NCBI GenBank assembly: GCA_009782665.1
Contig: WRIP01000013.1
Span: 1-16,140 of the forward strand
Origin: Oscillospiraceae bacterium
GTDB lineage: Bacteria; Bacillota; Clostridia; Oscillospirales; Ruminococcaceae
Direction: 5' to 3'
Length of the DNA: 16,140 nucleotides
The notes under the pieces were generated by a model. The model saw nothing but the letters and a program-made list of their open reading frames with translations, did not search any database and was not told where the DNA came from. Of this stretch, positions 7,492 through 14,482 are shown in pieces (the first letter of the stretch is position 1; each line of letters opens with the position of its first letter). The translations under genes and the position numbers were made by a program.

Positions 7492-7890
7492 CTATCTCTT
7501 AGAGAACTGAGGTGCGCGTCTTGCCGCTTTGAGACCGTATTTTTTACGCTCTTTCATGCGAGGATCGCGGGTTAAGAAACCTGCTTTCTTGAGGCTGGGA
7601 CGAAGTTCTTCGTCAAACTGCAATAGTGCTCTTGAGATACCGTGCCGGATTGCCCCTGCCTGTCCCGATACGCCGCCTCCCTGTACCCGCACCACCACAT
7701 CGAATTTACCTGTGGTAGCTGTGAGCTCTAACGGCTGACGGACGATTAGTTTTAGGGTTTCCAAACCGAAATAGTTGTCGATATCACGATGATTTATGGT
7801 AATGACACCCGTCCCGTTATATAGTCTTACTCGGGCAACAGATGATTTCCTTCTTCCGGTTCCGTAGAAAAATGGTCTTGTCTCGTACAT
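7492..7890 (-). CDS. rpsI: 30S ribosomal protein S9
   Basis: 132 residues, close to the family's usual 130. The diagnostic N-terminus GTGRRKSSVARVRL (residues 11-24), the GGGVSGQAGAIRHGISRAL stretch (71-89) and the basic tail ending QFSKR are all present. That tail reaches the P-site tRNA in the small subunit. The start at 7890 has AAAGGAGT upstream. It follows rplM by 16 bases in the standard rplM-rpsI order and is closed by a hairpin terminator. Confidence 0.98.
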   Translation of the reverse strand: MYETRPFFYGTGRRKSSVARVRLYNGTGVITINHRDIDNYFGLETLKLIVRQPLELTATTGKFDVVVRVQGGGVSGQAGAIRHGISRALLQFDEELRPSLKKAGFLTRDPRMKERKKYGLKAARRAPQFSKR

Positions 7891-7906
7891 ACTGTTCTAC
7901 TCCTTT

Positions 7907-8335
7907 CTACCACTCATACACTTCGGGCTGTTGTGCCGCGTTCTTATGTTCGGGTCCGCGATAGACACGAAGTCGAGTCAATGCTTTACGACCATTAGTC
8001 GTGTTGGGTAACATACCCTTAACTGCCAACATCATGGCTCGGTCGGGGGTATTGTTCATCAAATCACGGTACTTAACCTCTTTCAGTCCGCCAACCCAAC
8101 CCGAGTGACGGCGATAGAACTTCTGATCAAGCTTGTTGCCGGTTAGAACGGCATCTGCACAGTTTATGACTATGACATGATCTCCTCCATCGACATGCGG
8201 GGTATATGTCGGCTTGTGTTTGCCGCGAAGCAGCGTTGCTACCATTGTGGCAGTTCTGCCTAGTGGTCTTCCCGCAGCATCGATAAGGTACCATTTCCTC
8301 TCGACATCAGCCGGTTTTTGCATATATGATGACAT
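7907..8335 (-). CDS. rplM: 50S ribosomal protein L13
   Basis: 142 residues, the standard length. Family features include RKWYLIDAAGRPLGRTA (13-29), LLRGKHKPTYTPHVDGGD (36-53) and the GMLPNTTNGRKALTRLRVYRG region (107-127). L13 is an early assembly protein of the large ribosomal subunit. Translation starts at 8335, where GGAGGA lies 6 bases upstream. The next ATG, four codons on, lacks such a site. Together with rpsI it forms a two-gene unit driven by the promoter at 8386-8415. Confidence 0.98.
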   Translation of the reverse strand: MSSYMQKPADVERKWYLIDAAGRPLGRTATMVATLLRGKHKPTYTPHVDGGDHVIVINCADAVLTGNKLDQKFYRRHSGWVGGLKEVKYRDLMNNTPDRAMMLAVKGMLPNTTNGRKALTRLRVYRGPEHKNAAQQPEVYEW

Positions 8336-8385
8336 TCAGGTTCCTCCATAATATATTATCTCATTAATGTTGGTCACAGGTTTGT

Positions 8386-8415
8386 ATTATACCGGGAGCA
8401 AACCGCTAAAGTCAA
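8386..8415 (-). promoter_or_regulatory. Strong sigma-70/SigA-type promoter for rplM-rpsI
   Basis: On the minus strand TTGACT (8415-8410) and a perfect TATAAT (8391-8386) are separated by 18 bases. Transcription would begin near 8379, giving a leader of about 44 bases before the rplM start. This is the best promoter match in the window and suits a ribosomal protein operon. Confidence 0.82.
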
Positions 8416-8652
8416 CAGTTTTTTAGGTTGAAATAAAAATATCTGCTGTAATCTTCCAAATTCAACTGAATACTCGCGTATACTCTCATATTCTCATCGA
8501 CAATATTCAAAAATACATGTACGATGTCTCGTTATACGATACATTCCTTTATTCAGTTTTGATATATATGCAAGAGATCTAAATCAGGCAGATTTCATAA
8601 CCTTCCGGTGAGGAATATGCCATGATACCCTTCCGGGTAAAGCAGAAAACTA
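8416..8652. other. Divergent intergenic region with small inverted repeats
   Basis: There is no plausible gene between the rplM promoter and the promoter of the rightward operon. The right end holds three small potential hairpins in a row: AAATC/GATTT (8581-8595), CATA..TTCC/GGAA..TATG (8597-8619) and ACCC-TTCC-GGGT (8627-8638). The sequence CCTTCCGG occurs at 8601-8608, and CCTTCCGGG at 8629-8637. These might be a binding region or a folded leader. No known riboswitch was recognised. Confidence 0.5.
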
Positions 8653-8681
8653 TTGCACCATTGCCTAATAAAAGATACAAT
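8653..8681 (+). promoter_or_regulatory. Candidate promoter for the rightward operon
   Basis: TTGCAC (8653-8658) and TACAAT (8676-8681) are separated by 17 bases, 33 bases before the first gene of the plus-strand operon. The -10 is good and the -35 is weak. Confidence 0.5.
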
Positions 8682-8713
8682 ACCGATGTACTTTAATATT
8701 TGGAGGTAAATAT

Positions 8714-9055
8714 ATGCCGTACGTATCTTTGAGTACCGGAGCTCCTATCTCTGACGAGAAGAAAGAGGTTCTGCAGAAGAAAATCGGTCAACTCATCTCA
8801 ATTATCCCCGGAAAAAGCAGTCCGGTGACCATGATAAAGATAGAGGATGATTGTGATATGTATATGGGTGAAGAAAAAGCCAATTGGGCTTTTTGTGAGG
8901 TTCGCCTGTTGGGTGAAGCCCCATATGAGTGTAAGAATGAATTCTATCTAAAGTTTAGGCAGCTTCTAAAGGAACAGATTGACATTAAGGAGATTTATCT
9001 CAACTATGTTGTGTTCAATGAATGGGGTTCACGAGATAACTTCAGACATCTATAG
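8714..9055 (+). CDS. MIF-like tautomerase superfamily protein
   Basis: 113 residues, matching the size of the macrophage migration inhibitory factor (MIF)/phenylpyruvate tautomerase family. Residue 2 is Pro, which becomes the catalytic N-terminal Pro after removal of Met. A Lys lies at position 33 of the mature protein in PGKSS, close to MIF Lys32, and the C-terminal IYLNYVVFNEWG aligns with VYINYYDMN of MIF. Family members are trimers and catalyse keto-enol tautomerisation. The real substrate in bacteria is usually unknown. A strong GGAGG site lies 7 bases before the ATG, and the gene opens the rightward operon, 16 bases before the TtcA-family gene. Confidence 0.88.
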   Translation: MPYVSLSTGAPISDEKKEVLQKKIGQLISIIPGKSSPVTMIKIEDDCDMYMGEEKANWAFCEVRLLGEAPYECKNEFYLKFRQLLKEQIDIKEIYLNYVVFNEWGSRDNFRHL

Positions 9056-9071
9056 GTAGAGCAGATAGTAT

Positions 9072-9791
9072 ATGAAAAACGTCGAAGGTAAGGTTCGTAA
9101 AGCCTGTGAGATGTATGACCTCATAGAAGATGGCGACCGGATTACGGTCGGTGTCTCGGGTGGGAAGGATTCGGTTGCTCTGCTCGCTGCGTTGACTAAG
9201 ATCTCAAGCTATTCTCTCAAACGATTTAGTTTATCTGTAGCGATAGTGGATGCTCAGTTCAATTCACAGGCAACCGACTACACAGCTGTCGAAGAATTCT
9301 GTCAGCAAAACAATATCCCGATAGCTATTCGAAGAAGCAACCTAGCAGAGGTTGTTTTTGACAAGCGGAATGAAAAGAACCCCTGTTCACTCTGTGCTAG
9401 AATGCGAAGGGGGATACTCCATGATATGACTTTAGAGGCAGGATGTAGTAAAATAGCATTGGGTCATCATATGGATGATGCAGTGGAGACGTTGTTTCTC
9501 AATCTCATACATCAAGGCAGAATGGAGAGTCTCAAGCCGAAAACCTATCTCTCGCGAAAGAACATCACCATGATTCGACCGCTCATTCTGTGTGGTGAGA
9601 GCGAAATACAATCATACGTAATGTCACTTAATTTCCCGATTATCAAAAGCCAATGCCCTAAGGATGGTTACTCCGAACGGGAAGAGATTAAGAATTTTGT
9701 TAAACAACAGGAAAAACAATATAAAGGGTTTACAAAAAATGTTTTTTGCGCCATGCAGCGTGGAAATATTTGTGGGTTCGGGTATGAATAA
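9072..9791 (+). CDS. TtcA-family tRNA 2-thiolation protein
   Basis: 239 residues. The N-type ATP pyrophosphatase PP-loop is VGVSGGKDS (26-34). PCSLC gives Cys105 and Cys108, and SQCPKDG gives Cys195. Together they resemble the three cysteines that hold the iron-sulfur cluster in TtcA. GHHMDDAVET (131-140) is also typical of the family. TtcA makes 2-thiocytidine at position 32 of certain tRNAs. This shorter form, common in Gram-positive anaerobes, may have the same or a related target, so no gene symbol is assigned. A further Cys pair (226 and 234) sits in the tail. The binding site is weak, but the gene lies 16 bases after the tautomerase and its stop overlaps the start of the next gene. Confidence 0.86.
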   Translation: MKNVEGKVRKACEMYDLIEDGDRITVGVSGGKDSVALLAALTKISSYSLKRFSLSVAIVDAQFNSQATDYTAVEEFCQQNNIPIAIRRSNLAEVVFDKRNEKNPCSLCARMRRGILHDMTLEAGCSKIALGHHMDDAVETLFLNLIHQGRMESLKPKTYLSRKNITMIRPLILCGESEIQSYVMSLNFPIIKSQCPKDGYSEREEIKNFVKQQEKQYKGFTKNVFCAMQRGNICGFGYE

Positions 9792-11307
9792 AAATACTTA
9801 TTCTGACATCGGAGACATACCGCTGTCGGAAAAATCAAGCAATAGTTCTAAAGGTCAAAGGTCGAAGCGAAGTTTCCCTGATGATGGTGATGCAGTTAAG
9901 AATATGGTACATACTGGTGATTCGGATAGCAAAACAGAACAGCAACCGTCTAGGCTGATGGTATTACAAAAGACACCACATACGCTCATCACGATAGCAC
10001 AACCACCAGGATATGAGTATATCAACGCTCGGGGGATAGATAATCGGACCGGACAGGAGATAATCTCAATTATCCATCTGGACAAAGCGGTCCTCGATAG
10101 CAAGAGAGCTTTCAAAAGAAGTAAGAAGAATACCAATACGACGGTTAACAGTATCATCTATCTGTCCGGAGAGATCTATAGACCCTCGCTGATTGAGAGG
10201 ATATTGATATCGACCATCAACGTACGAGTCATATCCATAGTTACGCTGCTGCTACTCTTCCTCTTCCCGATATTTTTCTTCTGTACTACCGGAAATCTCT
10301 GCTATATCAGTGACGAGGGAAATCCGACTGAACCCTCTCAGGTTGTATGGACTAATCTCGACTCCTCTCGTGATATTGCAGCTAATGTGGTGTGGTTGCA
10401 TGAAGCGGATAGGGTCGATCGAGAGGATTTCGGCTCCTCCGATCTGCTTACGGTGGTCAGATCCTATCCCATAACCATAACGGTTGACGGTGATTCTATC
10501 ACTGCCAATGTGTTGGATGAAACGCTGGAGCAGGCGTTACAAAAGCTAAATATCGACATCTTTGAAGAGGATATAATCTCGGTAGATATGTCCTATCTGT
10601 TGAATGAAGATGACGAAGTGACCATACAGCGGGTAACATATGTCGAACGTCAGGTTGAGATTCATGAAATACCTTTCACCAGAATAGCCAGACAGAGTCC
10701 GCTACTCTCAAGAGAAAAAGAAGAAGTATTGAGAGAGGGTGTCAATGGCAGCGAAGAGCATTATTATCTCGATCGATATGTAGATGACCTGCTAGAGTCA
10801 ACCACTCTCATCGAAGTAGTAGTATTGGAACCGGCAATAGACGAACTGTATCTGACAGGGGATCCGTTAGCTGCGGCAAGTTTCTTTGACGGCAGTAAAT
10901 ACTGCGATGTTGAGATTATTGACGGCATACCCGATGAGTATGAGGACATCATTGAGGATGCGATATGTACAGCATATAGTTTCGGACCCAACACCTTCGG
11001 AGCCAGCGGAATGAAGTTGATACAGGGATTCGTTGCCACCAATCCAGATATTATACCCTATGGAACACTGATGTATATTGCATCAGACCGATTCACCTAT
11101 GGTTGGGCAGTAGCCGCGGATTGCGGAACCGCTATGATGGAAGGGTATGTCGATATCGATTGCTATTTTGAGACATATACAGAGTCGGTGATGTTCGGTA
11201 AAAAACTTTTGACGGTGTATATCATTAAACAACTTACCCAAACGGAGTTAGAGGAGTATGCTGCCAACGGTATGTTTTACGGCAGAGTACCCAAATATAT
11301 AGATTAG
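9784..11307 (+). CDS. Membrane-anchored DUF348/G5/3D-domain protein (YabE/RpfB-like)
   Basis: 507 residues from the ATG at 9784. An upstream in-frame ATG at 9664 would lie entirely inside the TtcA-family gene and is unlikely. The first 135 residues are polar and presumably cytoplasmic. One membrane segment follows at about 138-157, then an outer part with a DUF348-like unit (about 227-285), a G5-like region (about 286-352) and a C-terminal 3D domain (about 392-482). The 3D core is CTAYSFGPNTFGASG (395-409), IPYGTLMY (424-431), AVAADCGT (442-449) and VDIDCYF (456-462). Relatives act in cell-wall remodelling. The first of the three Asp residues that name the domain, normally in VDP before IPLG, is Asn420 here. 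The long N-terminal extension is also unusual. The start overlaps the previous stop by 8 bases, so it is translationally coupled. Confidence 0.85.
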   Translation: MNKNTYSDIGDIPLSEKSSNSSKGQRSKRSFPDDGDAVKNMVHTGDSDSKTEQQPSRLMVLQKTPHTLITIAQPPGYEYINARGIDNRTGQEIISIIHLDKAVLDSKRAFKRSKKNTNTTVNSIIYLSGEIYRPSLIERILISTINVRVISIVTLLLLFLFPIFFFCTTGNLCYISDEGNPTEPSQVVWTNLDSSRDIAANVVWLHEADRVDREDFGSSDLLTVVRSYPITITVDGDSITANVLDETLEQALQKLNIDIFEEDIISVDMSYLLNEDDEVTIQRVTYVERQVEIHEIPFTRIARQSPLLSREKEEVLREGVNGSEEHYYLDRYVDDLLESTTLIEVVVLEPAIDELYLTGDPLAAASFFDGSKYCDVEIIDGIPDEYEDIIEDAICTAYSFGPNTFGASGMKLIQGFVATNPDIIPYGTLMYIASDRFTYGWAVAADCGTAMMEGYVDIDCYFETYTESVMFGKKLLTVYIIKQLTQTELEEYAANGMFYGRVPKYID

Positions 11308-11350
11308 GAAGATTATTTATTGTGCAGCAGGTTCAGTAAAGGAGATTGCC

Positions 11351-12346
11351 ATGCATACATTCATAATTGCCGAAGCCGGGGTTAACCATAACGGTGATAT
11401 ACTACTCGCAAAGAAATTGATTGATGTAGCGTATGAGGCAGGTGCGGATGCGGTGAAGTTTCAAACCTACGTTCCTGAGAATGTCATTTCGATATTTGCA
11501 GAAAAGGCACCTTACCAAATTGAAATGACCGGTGCCGAAGAGAGTCAGCTGGATATGGTGAGGAAATTCTTCCTATCGTTTGATAAGTTTGAACAGCTGT
11601 TTGAGTATGCTAAATCTAAAGGGATTATGTTTATCTCCACCCCGTTTGATATCGACAGTCTTGAGTTTCTCGAGACGTTAGACATGCCGATAATCAAGGT
11701 ACCTTCAGGTGAGATAGTCAACCTGCCGCTGCTGCTGGCAATCGCAGCATTGCAAAAACCAGTTATACTCTCTACCGGAATGAGCACCCTCGAGGAGGTA
11801 CGATTTGCCAGAGATACTCTGATGGAAAACGGAGCCGAGAGTGTATGTCTGCTTCACTGTAACACCGAGTATCCGACACCCTTTGAGGATGCAAATCTCA
11901 AAGCCATGCTCGCATTGGAACAGGAGTTTGGCGGAGATGTGGGATACAGTGATCATACACTCGGTATAGAGGCAGCTATTGCCGCGGTGGCTCTGGGTGC
12001 TAAGGTCATAGAGAAACATATTACACTGGATAAGACGTTTGAGGGACCGGATCATTCCTCTAGTGCAGAACCAGATGAACTCAAAGCGATGGTCAAAGCC
12101 ATACGAAACATCGAACTGGCCTTGGGACAACAGGAAAAAGTCCCAACCGAATCGGAACTCAAGAATATCGACGTGGCGAGAAAAAGCATAGTTGCAGGGC
12201 GAGATATTCTGCAGGGAGAAATCTTCAGCAAACATAATCTGGCAGTTAAGCGCCCGGGTACCGGAATCTCTCCCATAAGGTGGTTTGAGGTCATCGGTCA
12301 GGCAGCAAAACGTGATTTCGTCTATGATGAATTGATAGAACTATAG
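11351..12346 (+). CDS. neuB: N-acetylneuraminate/nonulosonic acid synthase NeuB
   Basis: 331 residues, slightly shorter than the usual 335-350. It condenses phosphoenolpyruvate with a six-carbon N-acetylated sugar to make sialic acid or a relative such as legionaminic acid. The TIM-barrel part carries IIAEAGVNHNGD (5-16), AVKFQTY (34-40), STPFD (96-100), KVPSGE (116-121), LLHCNTEYPTP (167-177), YSDHT (199-203), EKHIT (221-225) and GPDHSSSAEPDEL (232-244). The C-terminal SAF/antifreeze-like domain is at about 274-331, with PGTGISP (300-306). GGAG lies 6 bases before the ATG. No neuA (CMP transfer) or neuC/UDP-sugar epimerase is in the window, so the exact product cannot be fixed. The following membrane proteins suggest use in a surface glycan. 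Confidence 0.95.
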   Translation: MHTFIIAEAGVNHNGDILLAKKLIDVAYEAGADAVKFQTYVPENVISIFAEKAPYQIEMTGAEESQLDMVRKFFLSFDKFEQLFEYAKSKGIMFISTPFDIDSLEFLETLDMPIIKVPSGEIVNLPLLLAIAALQKPVILSTGMSTLEEVRFARDTLMENGAESVCLLHCNTEYPTPFEDANLKAMLALEQEFGGDVGYSDHTLGIEAAIAAVALGAKVIEKHITLDKTFEGPDHSSSAEPDELKAMVKAIRNIELALGQQEKVPTESELKNIDVARKSIVAGRDILQGEIFSKHNLAVKRPGTGISPIRWFEVIGQAAKRDFVYDELIEL

Positions 12347-12363
12347 CTGAAGAGGATTTGGTA

Positions 12364-14472
12364 TTGCGTAAACAGAAACTCATAAGAATCTTGCTTACTG
12401 TAATTATTGCAATGGCGATAGCGGTGTTGGTCGAGATTCTTTTTTCTACCATCAAACGTTCCAAACAACCCGAACAATACGAGATGAGGTACTTTGCTGA
12501 TGGTGACTTTTTAGCAGTCGAGTATCTAGCGGAGCAAAACCGATATCTATCATTGGCTAATGATTCATACTTTGAGATAGAAAACATTGGAGGTATAGCC
12601 GCCCAGTCGATAGATATCTATCTGACCCGACCCGAGCAGGATTGTTCCGAGATGGTACTTAGGTTCGATGGTATCAGTCGAGGGGTAATAGGTAGTTTTA
12701 CGGTCGGCATGAAACCGGTCGATGAAAACACATACAGGGCAATAGCTGACTTTGATGCAATATATGGTATACGTATCTATCCGACGGAGGTAACCTCTAC
12801 CCTTATCATCTTCAGCGGTATCGAGATCAACCGGGTGACGACATATGTCGAATTTTCTTGCTTCAGAGTATTGCTGTGGCTATCACTGTTACTGACGCTA
12901 AGACAGCTTCTGATGTCGGCAGTTAGCTACAGAAAGAACCGAGAATGGGATATCTCCTGGCAATCGATATATATTGTCACACTGTCGGTTGTGGCACTTT
13001 TTGCATTCGTCTCACAAACTATCTATTCAACTCCACGTCTGATTGGTGATATATTGATACCGATTTCCATGCTGTGCTTTTCGGCAGTATACGGCTTCAT
13101 ATATATCATGGTGAAAAGGATAAGACAGACACATACCAGAGCCTTTCTGCTTTTCCTTGTAGCGGGCATTGCGTTTACCTTCGCCTCAGCACCCTTACAG
13201 GTACCGGATGAAGCAAATCACTTTGCTAGATGCTATACGATTTCAACCGGCAGTCTACGGTTCAGCGGTGATTTTGAATTTCCGGATGAGGTTACCGCGC
13301 TCTATGACAACTTTACCGAGAATCTAAAGATGTATGAGCTGTACCATGCACAGCCTACAGCTACCCAGCGGATGCAGAGCTATCTCTCAAAGGGCTCCTA
13401 TCGGGCAGAAGATTCCGACCGAGCACAGCCCTACTCTAATGCACTTCTCATACTGCCATATCTGCCGGCTGCGGTAGCTATTGCAGTTGTTTCCTTATTC
13501 ACTAAGAGTGCACTAGCTGCACTATATGCGGCTCGGTTGATAAATGTCGTAATGGTTTCCTTTGCAGTCGGTTATGCGCTTAAAAATGCCGTACGCAACC
13601 ACATCGCCATAATGCTCACCGCATTCTTCCCGCTGTCGGTTTTTATGGCAGCTTCAACGTCATATGACGCTATGTTAATCGCATCATTTCTAGTGTTTAT
13701 TGGTATAATATCCAAAGAGGAGATAGTGAAAACCGATATCCTGCTACTCGTTGCAGCCTTTGCGATTATTGTCCAGATAAAACCGCTTTATCTTCCGCTC
13801 GCACTATTACTCTTTACCATCCCCCAAAATAGCCTAAAGCCTAAAGCCAATATCTATGCTATATTTGGGTTGATGCTTGTAGTCGGGGTTGCTGTCTGGC
13901 AGCTGAGCCTGCTCTATGCGAGGAGTTTTTCTCATAATATTATACCCTCACATATACTCATCGGAGTGGATAAATCCGCTCAGATCGGATATATTTTAAA
14001 GAATCCATTGAGATTTCTGATGGTAGTTTTCGTCGATGGATTCCGAAGCAGCTTCTATATATCTGAATATGGGCTGTTTGGTCATCTGGATCTAGCAACA
14101 CAGCTGACTTCCATACTGACACCGATTCAGCTGGTGCTATGTTCAAGTTTGTCATATTCTCACCAAACCGAAAAAGACAAGAGGCGAAAAAACACAGTGT
14201 TTCTATTAATACTGTTTCTGCTAATGTACATCGTAACAGCTGCGGGATTCTATGTCGTGGACTCGAGCCTCGGGGGAAGTACTATACTCGGTATTCAGGC
14301 ACGTTACTTCATCCCCTCCATATTTATCGCTTCTCTTACACTATCAAATCTCTCGAGAGAAATAATACGGGCGAACTCCACCCGAAGGACCGTCTCTTTT
14401 ACTTTGTTTTCCTCCTTTTTCCTAGCGATTGTCGCAGCATGCGAAGTCTTTGCCGGATACTATCTTAGCTAG
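12364..14472 (+). CDS. DUF2142-like polytopic membrane protein, likely GT-C glycosyltransferase type
   Basis: About 702 residues. An N-terminal membrane segment (about 8-26) is followed by an extracytoplasmic, beta-rich stretch (about 40-165) and then ten or more hydrophobic segments. The conserved DUF2142 feature PLQVPDEANHFARCY appears around residues 277-291, with Asp282-Glu283 in the first outer loop after a membrane helix. That is the position of the acidic motif in lipid-linked-sugar glycosyltransferases of the GT-C fold. LPYLPAA follows later in the next loop. The start is not ATG. TTG at 12364 has AGAGG 8 bases upstream, whereas TTG at 12358 is too close to that site. It begins 17 bases after neuB. 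A role in glycan assembly outside the membrane is likely, but sugar and acceptor are unknown. Confidence 0.82.
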   Translation: MRKQKLIRILLTVIIAMAIAVLVEILFSTIKRSKQPEQYEMRYFADGDFLAVEYLAEQNRYLSLANDSYFEIENIGGIAAQSIDIYLTRPEQDCSEMVLRFDGISRGVIGSFTVGMKPVDENTYRAIADFDAIYGIRIYPTEVTSTLIIFSGIEINRVTTYVEFSCFRVLLWLSLLLTLRQLLMSAVSYRKNREWDISWQSIYIVTLSVVALFAFVSQTIYSTPRLIGDILIPISMLCFSAVYGFIYIMVKRIRQTHTRAFLLFLVAGIAFTFASAPLQVPDEANHFARCYTISTGSLRFSGDFEFPDEVTALYDNFTENLKMYELYHAQPTATQRMQSYLSKGSYRAEDSDRAQPYSNALLILPYLPAAVAIAVVSLFTKSALAALYAARLINVVMVSFAVGYALKNAVRNHIAIMLTAFFPLSVFMAASTSYDAMLIASFLVFIGIISKEEIVKTDILLLVAAFAIIVQIKPLYLPLALLLFTIPQNSLKPKANIYAIFGLMLVVGVAVWQLSLLYARSFSHNIIPSHILIGVDKSAQIGYILKNPLRFLMVVFVDGFRSSFYISEYGLFGHLDLATQLTSILTPIQLVLCSSLSYSHQTEKDKRRKNTVFLLILFLLMYIVTAAGFYVVDSSLGGSTILGIQARYFIPSIFIASLTLSNLSREIIRANSTRRTVSFTLFSSFFLAIVAACEVFAGYYLS

Positions 14473-14482
14473 AGGATGATAT

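Noticed and set aside
9664..9783. Upstream in-frame extension of the 3D-domain protein
   Set aside because: It lies wholly inside the TtcA-family gene in another frame, and the ATG at 9784 overlaps that gene's stop in the usual coupled manner.
11705..12235. 176-residue open frame on the minus strand opposite neuB
   Set aside because: NeuB is unmistakable on the plus strand. The antisense translation is Cys/His/Phe-rich with no family pattern and is a shadow of the neuB codons.
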